A stretch of DNA of 25,462 nucleotides, taken from positions 1 through 25,462 of the forward strand of contig NZ_JAVXKG010000041.1 in the NCBI RefSeq assembly GCF_036647415.1, read 5' to 3'. The translations under genes and the position numbers were made by a program. The DNA comes from Empedobacter sp036647415. Its GTDB lineage: Bacteria; Bacteroidota; Bacteroidia; Flavobacteriales; Weeksellaceae. The notes beneath the pieces are model-generated. The model worked only from the letters and a program-made list of their open reading frames with translations, was not told the DNA's origin and did no database searches. Positions 14,833-21,967 of this stretch are shown here, piece by piece (the stretch's first letter is position 1; each line of letters starts with the position of its first letter).

Positions 14833-15366
14833 ATGAAATATTTACCAACATTAGAAACAGAACGATTAATTATTCGCCCAATAACATTAGATGACTTACA
14901 GGATTTTTACGAAATGGATTCACAACCAGAAGTTCATATTTATCTGAAAAATCAACCAATCAAAACCATTGATGAAACGAAAGAAATCATTGAAAATTTA
15001 TTGATTCAATACAAAGAATTAGGTCACGGACGACTTGCTGTTATAGAAAAAGAATCAGGAAAAATGATTGGTTGGACAGGTTTTAAATACATCGAAGAAA
15101 AAGAAGCAATAAACAATCGATTTGATTTTTTAGATTTTGGTTACCGTTATCGCAAAGAAACGTGGGGAAAAGGTTATGCAACCGAAGCCGCAAAAGCTTG
15201 TATAGATTTTTATCGCGAAAATATGACTGAACTAAAACTGAATGCAATAACGCATGTAGATAATGCTGCATCTCGCAATGTTTTAGAAAAAGTTGGTTTT
15301 CATGTAACCGAAACCTTCCATTTCGAAGTATGGAATTTGGATTGTTATTGGTATGAATTTAAATAA
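14833..15366 (+). CDS. GNAT acetyltransferase, RimJ/RimL type
   Basis: A 177-residue acetyl-CoA-dependent N-acetyltransferase of the RimJ/RimL (Acetyltransf_3) branch. Members modify ribosomal protein N-termini or small amines; the substrate here cannot be read from the sequence. Family marks are LETERLIIRPITLDDLQDFYEM at the N-terminus, the acetyl-CoA loop YRKETWGKGYATEAAKA at about 106-122, and the C-terminal THVDNAASRNVLEKVGFHV at about 138-156. The ATG at 14833 fits the family start. The gene stands alone after the leuS terminator. TACCTTTA at 14806-14813 resembles a -7 box with one mismatch. It is unrelated in detail to the YhbS-like GNAT at 411-935. Confidence 0.9.
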   Translation: MKYLPTLETERLIIRPITLDDLQDFYEMDSQPEVHIYLKNQPIKTIDETKEIIENLLIQYKELGHGRLAVIEKESGKMIGWTGFKYIEEKEAINNRFDFLDFGYRYRKETWGKGYATEAAKACIDFYRENMTELKLNAITHVDNAASRNVLEKVGFHVTETFHFEVWNLDCYWYEFK

Positions 15367-15438
15367 TTAACTTCAATATAATCTTGATTCACGCAACCAT
15401 TTAAGTAAATGATTCTCTTTCTTTTAAACACTATTTAT

Positions 15439-16128
15439 ATGAAAAATAATTTTTTACTTTTTTTGTTCGTTATTGGTTTTGGACAAATACTTTTTGCTCA
15501 AGAAAAGTCAAACGATAATCGCAAAAATGTCATCACTTTTAGCGTACTTTCTGCTACACTTTCGCCACCTAGATGGACATTTGGTTATATTTATAAAATT
15601 AACGAGCGTTACTGGGTAGGATCAGAAATTGGCTACGGAAGCTACAAAAGTATACCTGTTAGCCACAAACCAAAATACAAAATAAACGATGATTATCAAT
15701 TATTTGAAATTCGTCCAGAATTTTTTGTAAATGTAAATTATGGTGGAAAAGTGAAACATCTTATTTCTTCAGAAATTTATTATATTCATCACACAGATCG
15801 TCTCGAGGATGGTCAATTTTATCCAAATAACAATTCAAATTCAAGATTATATGCGTTTGATGAAGCTGATTATAAGCGCATAAAATACGGATTGAATATT
15901 AATTATAATGTTTTTATACAACTACATAAAGGCTTAGTTTTAATCCCAAAATTTGGCTTGGGTATAAAACATCGAAATGTAAAATATTCTAACATCACAG
16001 ATTTACAGGGAGATGATGGTTTTATTTTTGATAATTTTATGGGTGGATTAGAAAATCATTACAAAAAAGAAGGTTCTGCAACAGATTTCAATTTAAATCT
16101 TAACTTTAAGATCGCTTATCAATTTTAA
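15439..16128 (+). CDS. Predicted outer-membrane beta-barrel protein, unknown function
   Basis: 229 residues from the ATG at 15439, which gives a standard Sec signal peptide (KNNFLLFLFVIGFGQILFAQ, cut after FAQ). An in-frame ATG at 15409 would add ten residues that spoil the signal. The mature part is made of alternating amphipathic strands rich in Tyr, Gly and Asn (WTFGYIYKINERYWVGSEIG, LVLIPKFGLGIK) and ends LNFKIAYQF. A terminal aromatic residue is the usual mark of an outer-membrane barrel. The likely strand count is about 8-10. No named family was recognised. The next gene begins 8 bp downstream, so the two are probably cotranscribed. Confidence 0.75.
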   Translation: MKNNFLLFLFVIGFGQILFAQEKSNDNRKNVITFSVLSATLSPPRWTFGYIYKINERYWVGSEIGYGSYKSIPVSHKPKYKINDDYQLFEIRPEFFVNVNYGGKVKHLISSEIYYIHHTDRLEDGQFYPNNNSNSRLYAFDEADYKRIKYGLNINYNVFIQLHKGLVLIPKFGLGIKHRNVKYSNITDLQGDDGFIFDNFMGGLENHYKKEGSATDFNLNLNFKIAYQF

Positions 16129-16136
16129 ACAAAACA

Positions 16137-17078
16137 ATGAAAAAAATAATCCTAACTGCAATTTGTACACTATCATTTCAGCTGAGTTTTGGACAAAAAA
16201 TCTCTACGAATGAGTATGAAGTTAAAACAACTTTAGATGATTTTGGTCTAAAAGGAAAAGTTGAAAAAATTGTTTCTACAGCAACAGATTCACAAGGAAA
16301 TTCGACAACTTTACCTTTTTATGAAAACGAATTTTACAATCAAATTTTATTAGAATTTAATAACAAAGGAAACCTAACAAAACGTACAAATTATTTAGAT
16401 TATCGTGGAAAATTGGCTGTTTATAACTTTGTTAATTACAACTACAATAACTCAAATATTATTGACAAACAGACGAATACAGTTATTAACAATGGTGAAG
16501 ATCCTAAACGTATTGCTTCTGATAAAACATTTGGTTACGATAGTCAAAATAGATTGATAAAACTAGAAGAAAAGATTGAAGGAAAGTCATCAAAATCAAA
16601 TTATGAAACTGTTTTTAATTATTCAGATAAATTAAACAAAATTACCACAAAAGTTGAAGGTTCTACGATTTCTGAAAACAACTTGACTTACAACAAAAAT
16701 GGATATTTGGTTTTGGAAGAAACAAGTTCTTTTGACGGAAAAAAAGGAAGAAAATCATACTATATTTATGATGGAAAAACACCTACTTTCAGAGAAGATG
16801 TTGTTGGAAATACAAGTAAAATAAGTTTTTTTGAAAATGGAAATATTTCTAAAATTCAGGTTTTTGATGCGAATAAAAAATTAGAATATCAAGCCGATTT
16901 GAATTCTAAAAATGAGATTACTAACTTCAAAAAACAATCTTTCAAAAATGGTCAAAGCGTCTTGTCAACTTATCAGGTTGCGTATGATTATGATGCGAAA
17001 GGAAATTGGATAAAAGCTAATGTAACGTCCGATAGTGGATTAAAATTTATTGTTAATCGAACAATTTCTTATTATTAA
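16137..17078 (+). CDS. Secreted protein with degenerate YD/RHS-like beta repeats
   Basis: 313 residues with a Sec signal peptide (MKKIILTAICTLSFQLSFGQ). The mature chain is a string of short beta hairpins of the form Y-x-x-x-G-x-L/I followed by T/K-x-x-x-Y, e.g. LTYNKNGYLVLEETSSFDGK, VAYDYDAKGNWIKANVTS and FGYDSQNRLIKLEEKIEG. This resembles YD/RHS repeats or the beta-repeat of MORN-like surface proteins. No toxin tip, lipobox or T9SS sorting domain is seen, so it is probably periplasmic or released. It lies 8 bp after the barrel gene and ends at a shared terminator, suggesting a two-gene unit in which the barrel and this protein act together. Function unknown. Confidence 0.75.
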   Translation: MKKIILTAICTLSFQLSFGQKISTNEYEVKTTLDDFGLKGKVEKIVSTATDSQGNSTTLPFYENEFYNQILLEFNNKGNLTKRTNYLDYRGKLAVYNFVNYNYNNSNIIDKQTNTVINNGEDPKRIASDKTFGYDSQNRLIKLEEKIEGKSSKSNYETVFNYSDKLNKITTKVEGSTISENNLTYNKNGYLVLEETSSFDGKKGRKSYYIYDGKTPTFREDVVGNTSKISFFENGNISKIQVFDANKKLEYQADLNSKNEITNFKKQSFKNGQSVLSTYQVAYDYDAKGNWIKANVTSDSGLKFIVNRTISYY

Positions 17079-17085
17079 TAAAAAC

Positions 17086-17116
17086 AAAAGGTTGAGCTTA
17101 GCTCAACCTTTTTCCA
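17086..17116. terminator. Bidirectional terminator between convergent genes
   Basis: A perfect 12-bp inverted repeat (17086-17097 and 17101-17112, 3-nt loop) has A residues on the left and a T run on the right. It serves the + gene ending at 17078 and the B12 operon on the - strand ending at 17134. Confidence 0.9.
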
Positions 17117-17133
17117 TAAATAAATATAACACA

Positions 17134-18690
17134 CTACTTTTTAATAATTTTGAAAGTAGAATTGTTAACTTTTATGATGTAAACACCTTTTTGTAAGTCC
17201 GAAACCTCTAATTGGTTTTTTCCTTTTTGCAGGGTTTTCTCTGTAATTTTAGTTCCTGTAATAGTGTAAATTTCAGCTTTAGCAGCTTCTTTTACTTCTA
17301 CAAATAAGATGTTATTAACAGGGTTTGGATAGATATTAACAGCCGATTTTGTCAATTCATTTGTACCTAAAACAGCCGTAGAAATTGTTATCAATTGATC
17401 TACAATTTTCCCATTTGAATTGAATGAAATTTTAATTTTAGCTGTTCCATTTTTTAATGGATTAATCACTAATTCATCTTTATCATTCACTGAAAAGTCT
17501 GCTACACCATCATTTTCAATAATTTCTAAATCCTTTACAATAGCTAAAGCAAGATTATCTGTATCAGAAACTTTATCTTTTAAATCTAGTGTTGTTACAG
17601 AATTGATATGATAAGTTGTATCTAAACCATTAATTTTTGGTGCTGAATTATCCTGAAAAACGGGTAAAGCAGGAAACCAATAATACGCAGAAAGTTTTAC
17701 GGTATTAATTAATTCTCCTTTGTTTGTAATCTTATGTGCCCAATTTTGCTCAGAGTTTGTTCCCCAACCAGCGCCAACTGTTGTTAAAATTAAATTATCC
17801 GAAACAGGATCTATTCGTAAACCTGCTCCATAAATAGTTTGTTTTGGTGTTGTGTCTTGTCCAGGAACTTTAGCAAAAGCTTCGTCAAACTTCTCTGTTG
17901 TAGCGTCAAATTTTATAATATTAATTCCTGATGCAAAATAAATATCGTTAGATTGTGTCGCTGCACAATAGCTTCCTGCATTCCAAAATCCCCACGTATT
18001 CGCAACTTTAGCAGTTGGGATATTAACCTCTGTTGTTTGTAAAGTTATCGGATCTATTTTCACCAATTTAGTGTCCAATGCTCCCCAAATATTACCATCT
18101 TTTGTTTGTACAAGCGAGATAAATTTTCCTGTAATAGCGTGTTTGATTGTATTTTTTACTGGATCGATAACTAAAATTCCTCCATTTTGTGATGTTGCAA
18201 AAACATATTTAGACGTACGAACCATTGCGGCAATTTGCCCAACTTTATCCGTTCCTTCTACCAAAGCACCAATTTGTAACTTCTCTATATCGAATAAATA
18301 AATTCCTTTACTTGTTCCTATATATCCTTTCTTTGCATCAACACCAACAAAAGTTCTTCCATCGCCACCTATTGTTCCGAAAGTTGCTTTTTGTTGTAAA
18401 GTTTTAGCGTCTGCAACAACTAAACGATTTCCTTGTTTTGAAAGTAAGTAAAAATTATCGCCATAAATTGTTCCATATTGCGTTGTTACACCCAATTCTT
18501 CGGTAGGATTTGTTGTTTTGTAAATGTTATAATCAACCGTATTGTCTTTGTTTACAAAATTGATTGATCCATTTGAATGACCAAACCAATCTTCGTTCAC
18601 AATAAAAAAACCTTCTGTATATTCTTTTGTTTGTGCAAAAGCTGTTTGTATCGTTAAAAGTGATACGATTGAAAGTAGAATTTTTTTCAT
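17134..18690 (-). CDS. T9SS-secreted YncE-like beta-propeller (DUF5074 type), end of the B12 operon
   Basis: 518 residues: Sec signal peptide (KKILLSIVSLLTIQTAFAQ); a YncE/DUF5074-like seven-bladed propeller (about 25-350) with blades of the form LVVADAKTLQQKATFG, IYLFDIEKLQIGALV and ILVIDPVKNTIKHAI; a beta-sandwich or cadherin-like segment (about 355-440); and a type A T9SS sorting domain (about 445-518, NIYPNPVNN to VYIIKVNNSTFKIIKK). Its opening (GFFIVNEDWFGHSNGSINFVN) parallels that of the lipidated propeller at 20831-21967 (GFYLLNEGNMGSNTATIDYMD), so the two are probably paralogs. It is likely a surface or released B12-binding protein. It follows the DUF4465 gene by 119 bp, with a hairpin in between. 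Confidence 0.85.
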   Translation of the reverse strand: MKKILLSIVSLLTIQTAFAQTKEYTEGFFIVNEDWFGHSNGSINFVNKDNTVDYNIYKTTNPTEELGVTTQYGTIYGDNFYLLSKQGNRLVVADAKTLQQKATFGTIGGDGRTFVGVDAKKGYIGTSKGIYLFDIEKLQIGALVEGTDKVGQIAAMVRTSKYVFATSQNGGILVIDPVKNTIKHAITGKFISLVQTKDGNIWGALDTKLVKIDPITLQTTEVNIPTAKVANTWGFWNAGSYCAATQSNDIYFASGINIIKFDATTEKFDEAFAKVPGQDTTPKQTIYGAGLRIDPVSDNLILTTVGAGWGTNSEQNWAHKITNKGELINTVKLSAYYWFPALPVFQDNSAPKINGLDTTYHINSVTTLDLKDKVSDTDNLALAIVKDLEIIENDGVADFSVNDKDELVINPLKNGTAKIKISFNSNGKIVDQLITISTAVLGTNELTKSAVNIYPNPVNNILFVEVKEAAKAEIYTITGTKITEKTLQKGKNQLEVSDLQKGVYIIKVNNSTFKIIKK

Positions 18691-18710
18691 AATTATTTTT
18701 AAATATCATT

Positions 18711-18741
18711 AAAAAGTATTGCCTCAAAAAGAGACAATACT
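18711..18741 (-). terminator. Hairpin with U run inside the B12 operon (possible partial terminator)
   Basis: Arms 18715-18725 and 18731-18741 pair over 11 bp with one wobble on the - strand, loop 5 nt, followed by a U run (plus A run 18711-18715). It lies between the DUF4465 gene and the T9SS propeller gene, only 21 bp before the latter's start. A second hairpin (18762-18771 with 18777-18786) precedes it. Confidence 0.6.
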
Positions 18742-18809
18742 GTACACAAATAAATAACACACCACTTTTCTGAATAAGAAAAATGGTCTTGTTAAATTTT
18801 TATAAATTA

Positions 18810-19667
18810 TTAGTTTGTAATTTTTTCGACTTTTAATTTATCCATCGTAAAATATAAAGCAGTGTTTGCCCCCCATTGTCCTACATCGGTTGTTTCTAAG
18901 AAAAATAACAAGTATTTTACTTCACCTAAAGAAGATAAATCAACATCTTGCCAATTTGTTGAAATAGTGTTAACACCATTTCTAAAGTCTACGAAGTAAT
19001 GAGTTACAGGTTTTTCTGTTGTTAATTGTTTAGCTGCTGTAACACCGTAGATATGAACGGCAAAATAATCACCTTTTTCAAATTTTCTTGCATAACTATC
19101 CCCATTCAAAATACCATAATAAGGCCAAGGAGCAATTGCTAATTTTACGTTTTTAGCTTTGTATTTTGATGTTTCATCAACAATTTCTACTACACTAGAA
19201 AATCTATCTACGTTTACTTCTTTACCAAATTGTAATACACTTTCTGCCGGTTTATGATCTGCAAAAGAAACTAAGAATGGTTTTCCTACACCATCTGCAC
19301 CACCTTTTGCCATTGTTCCCCATTGGTTATCTAGCCAGCCTCCGGTTGCTATTTGATCAGAGTTATCCGAACTGTTAGATACCGTGAAGCCCATCCATGT
19401 ATAATATTCTGGCCAAGCAGTATGTTTAAATTTGAAAATACCTGATGTTAATTCTACATCTTCTTTATATGTACCTGACCAAATTTTTCCTCCAGCAGTT
19501 GCTGTTCCGTCAGCCAAATCAAATTTTGATAAATCAAGTGTTTCATACTTCAGTTGATCAACTAATTCGGTTGTATCGTCATCATTATTACAAGAGGATA
19601 AAAATAAAATTGATGAGGATATGAATAATAGTTGAACGAATAATCTCTTTGAGAATTTAAAATTCAT
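18810..19667 (-). CDS. DUF4465 surface lipoprotein (BtuH-like candidate) of the B12 operon
   Basis: 285 residues from ATG at 19667; the frame is open upstream, but that part overlaps the preceding gene and has no signal peptide. The signal peptide ends in the lipobox LSSC (Cys26) followed by NNDDDT, an acidic surface-sorting stretch. The body matches the DUF4465 pattern: YYTWMGFTVSNSSD, then a GKPFLVSF strand, KGDYFAVHIYG, VDFRNGVNTISTNWQDVDLSSLG and WGANTALYFTMDKLKVEKI. From memory, the Bacteroides B12-binding lipoprotein BtuH belongs to this domain family; that should be checked. Twenty bp separate it from the PKD lipoprotein gene, so it is within the riboswitch-controlled unit. Confidence 0.85.
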   Translation of the reverse strand: MNFKFSKRLFVQLLFISSSILFLSSCNNDDDTTELVDQLKYETLDLSKFDLADGTATAGGKIWSGTYKEDVELTSGIFKFKHTAWPEYYTWMGFTVSNSSDNSDQIATGGWLDNQWGTMAKGGADGVGKPFLVSFADHKPAESVLQFGKEVNVDRFSSVVEIVDETSKYKAKNVKLAIAPWPYYGILNGDSYARKFEKGDYFAVHIYGVTAAKQLTTEKPVTHYFVDFRNGVNTISTNWQDVDLSSLGEVKYLLFFLETTDVGQWGANTALYFTMDKLKVEKITN

Positions 19668-19687
19668 TTGATATGTTTTAATAATGT

Positions 19688-20821
19688 TTATAAATGTAAA
19701 TCGTAAGCACCTGCAACTTCTGTTGAAATTTCGCCTAACCAACCTGCTTCTTGATTGGTTGCTGTATAAACTTTGATAAAGTCTATTCCCATCAATTTTA
19801 CTTTATTCCCGTTTTTATCAACCGCCCAATCGATGTCAATATTAGAATCTTCTGAACTATTTTGTCCATTATCAGCATATCCGTAAGCATATTGTTTACC
19901 CGTCCAAATACCATTATTTTCTGTATAATTACTTGGTAAAAGCGATCCCGAGAATTTTAACTGATTATCGCCAAACCACAACGGATAATACGATTGTTTG
20001 TGGTAAATATTTTTCGTTTTATATCCAGAATTTCCTTGGTTATCAGTCCATTTTACATATTGAGGATTTGGAACTAGATCTTCTACAGTTGGTTTCTGAA
20101 ACTCAATCGAATAACTTTTGATTGTTTTTGGATTTGCATATTCGCTTCCTGCAATTTCGTACCATTCATTATCATCTGGCACTCCATTTTTATTTTTGTC
20201 ATAGGCAACCATTATAATTCCAGGTTCTGAAGAACCCGCAAAACCATTTCCTAAAACTTTGAAATCACGTTTGTCAGCTTTATTAACAATTGTATGATCA
20301 AATCCAAAAACAACATAACCACCGTAACCTCCAAGCGTAATCATTGATGGTTTATCTCCAACCAAAGCTTTTCCTGCTTTTGTAGCCATTGTAGCTTTTG
20401 TATCACCTACTTCATACAAAGGTAATTTGTTTGTAAACTGACCTATAGAAGGTAAATAATCAAAAACTTGCGCAATATATTTACTGTAAGTTGTTGTTTC
20501 TTGCTGTACTTTAACTGTTGTTTTTAGATGAATTGATTTTGAAGCACTTTTAATTTCTAACGTCAAATCATAAGAACCTGCTTGGTCGGAAACAAATCCT
20601 AAAGTTTGCTCGTTTCCAATAACAGTATTTCCTAATTTCCATGTAAAAGTTGCGTTTTCGTAACCAGACATTGTAGGTTCTATTGTTACCGATTTAAGAC
20701 GAGCTACATCGTAAGAACTGTTTAGTTTTGCATCATCTGTAGATACAATTGCATCATCATCGCTACAGCTTTGTAAGAAAGCGATGCTCAATGCTGTCAA
20801 TAAAATTTTTGAGTATTTCAT
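19688..20821 (-). CDS. PKD-type surface lipoprotein of the B12 operon
   Basis: 377 residues. Lipobox LQSC with lipid Cys19 followed by SDDD, the surface-sorting type. A PKD-like beta-sandwich covers about 40-105 (FTWKLGNTVIGNEQTLGFVSDQ, then AGSYDLTLEI). The larger second domain (about 115-377) includes a glycine-rich strand (ITLGGYGGYVVFGFDH) and a calcium-loop-like sequence DKNKNGVPDDNEWYE at 208-222, which resembles EF-hand or thrombospondin-3 loops. Genes of this kind recur beside BtuB/BtuG-type genes in Bacteroidota, usually annotated as cell surface protein. It begins 9 bp after the BtuG-like gene. A role in B12 capture or in holding the surface complex is inference. Confidence 0.8.
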   Translation of the reverse strand: MKYSKILLTALSIAFLQSCSDDDAIVSTDDAKLNSSYDVARLKSVTIEPTMSGYENATFTWKLGNTVIGNEQTLGFVSDQAGSYDLTLEIKSASKSIHLKTTVKVQQETTTYSKYIAQVFDYLPSIGQFTNKLPLYEVGDTKATMATKAGKALVGDKPSMITLGGYGGYVVFGFDHTIVNKADKRDFKVLGNGFAGSSEPGIIMVAYDKNKNGVPDDNEWYEIAGSEYANPKTIKSYSIEFQKPTVEDLVPNPQYVKWTDNQGNSGYKTKNIYHKQSYYPLWFGDNQLKFSGSLLPSNYTENNGIWTGKQYAYGYADNGQNSSEDSNIDIDWAVDKNGNKVKLMGIDFIKVYTATNQEAGWLGEISTEVAGAYDLHL

Positions 20822-20830
20822 GTATAAGAT

Positions 20831-21967
20831 TTATTTATAAACAAAGGCGAAATGTGCTGGAATATTCCCTGTTTCGGTTTTCCATTTGAACACACCATTT
20901 TTATCAAAACAATAGACATAACCCTTGGATACATAATTACCAACATCTGTAATATAAAGGTCTTTTGTAACTGGATTAACTGCTATTCCGTAAGGTGTTT
21001 CGATATCTTTTATGATTGGGTCATTCACCAAATTAGTATTAATTATTTCTTCTGTTTTGGTATCAATAATTCCGTAAGATTTGGTGTACTCAAACGTTGT
21101 GTAGTTAAATTCGTTCGAGTAATAATATAATTTGTTGTCTACAATTGTAAAATTAGAAACAGGTAAATTAAACTTTTTCTTAATTTTATGCGTCTTCGAA
21201 TCAATTACATATAAATTTGAAGGAATCGAATAATAATCTCCTCTCGAAGTAACATACAAATCGCCGTCGCTATCTTTTTTGATGCGATGTAAATTAACTT
21301 CTACATCAACTTTTTCAGTTTCTTTAAATGTTTTTAAATCAATTACAGAAACCGTTTTATCATAATTTGGCACACGATATCCACCTGAATTTGCTACATA
21401 AAGGTTGTTATTCACAATTTCTAATTCTTCTGGTTGATAACCCACGGGAACCTCTCTTGTAATTTTAAGCGTCAACGTATCTATTTCCACCACTTTTCCT
21501 AAAGGCGCTTTCGGATCTATGGTTACAGGACCAGCATAAGACGTTGCATAAGCTTTTCCGTTTGCAAAGTTAATATAGCGTCCATTCTCTAAAGGAATTG
21601 TAGCAATGTGTTTTGCTGTTTTAACGTCCATTACTTCGATAAAATTGGAAACATTAATTACTGCATATAGTTTATTTCCATATACTTTTATATCATTTCC
21701 TACATCACCTAATTCTTTTACCATAGTAGGATTAGCTGTTGCATAAATATTACGATTATAAAGACCTTTTGTAAAATCCATATAATCTATCGTTGCCGTA
21801 TTACTTCCCATATTTCCTTCGTTCAGTAAATAAAATCCTGCAACTTCAGTTTTCTCTGGCGTTGTAATTTCATCTACCTCGCTGTCTAAAATATATTCAT
21901 CTTGTTGACAACTGTATAAAGCTATCAAAGCAATAAAACAACTTGTAACTAGTTTAAAATTTCTCAT
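20831..21967 (-). CDS. btuG: BtuG-like surface lipoprotein, YncE-type beta-propeller
   Basis: 378 residues. Lipobox LYSC with lipid Cys20 followed by QQDE, so probably exported to the outer surface. The rest is a seven-bladed YncE-like propeller with repeated strands (IEVMDVKTAKHIATIPL, KVVEIDTLTLKITREVPVG, VSVIDLKTFKETEKVDV, LYVIDSKTHKIKKKFNLP). In Bacteroides thetaiotaomicron BtuG binds cobalamin with very high affinity and caps BtuB. The start codon overlaps the stop of the upstream receptor gene (ATGA at 21964-21967), which implies translational coupling and a fixed ratio of the two proteins. Position directly after a riboswitch-controlled receptor supports the call; B12 binding itself is inferred. 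Confidence 0.85.
   Translation of the reverse strand: MRNFKLVTSCFIALIALYSCQQDEYILDSEVDEITTPEKTEVAGFYLLNEGNMGSNTATIDYMDFTKGLYNRNIYATANPTMVKELGDVGNDIKVYGNKLYAVINVSNFIEVMDVKTAKHIATIPLENGRYINFANGKAYATSYAGPVTIDPKAPLGKVVEIDTLTLKITREVPVGYQPEELEIVNNNLYVANSGGYRVPNYDKTVSVIDLKTFKETEKVDVEVNLHRIKKDSDGDLYVTSRGDYYSIPSNLYVIDSKTHKIKKKFNLPVSNFTIVDNKLYYYSNEFNYTTFEYTKSYGIIDTKTEEIINTNLVNDPIIKDIETPYGIAVNPVTKDLYITDVGNYVSKGYVYCFDKNGVFKWKTETGNIPAHFAFVYK

Noticed and set aside
19668..19742. N-terminal extension of the DUF4465 protein
   Set aside because: It would overlap the preceding gene and place the lipoprotein signal peptide internally. The ATG at 19667 begins a proper signal peptide.
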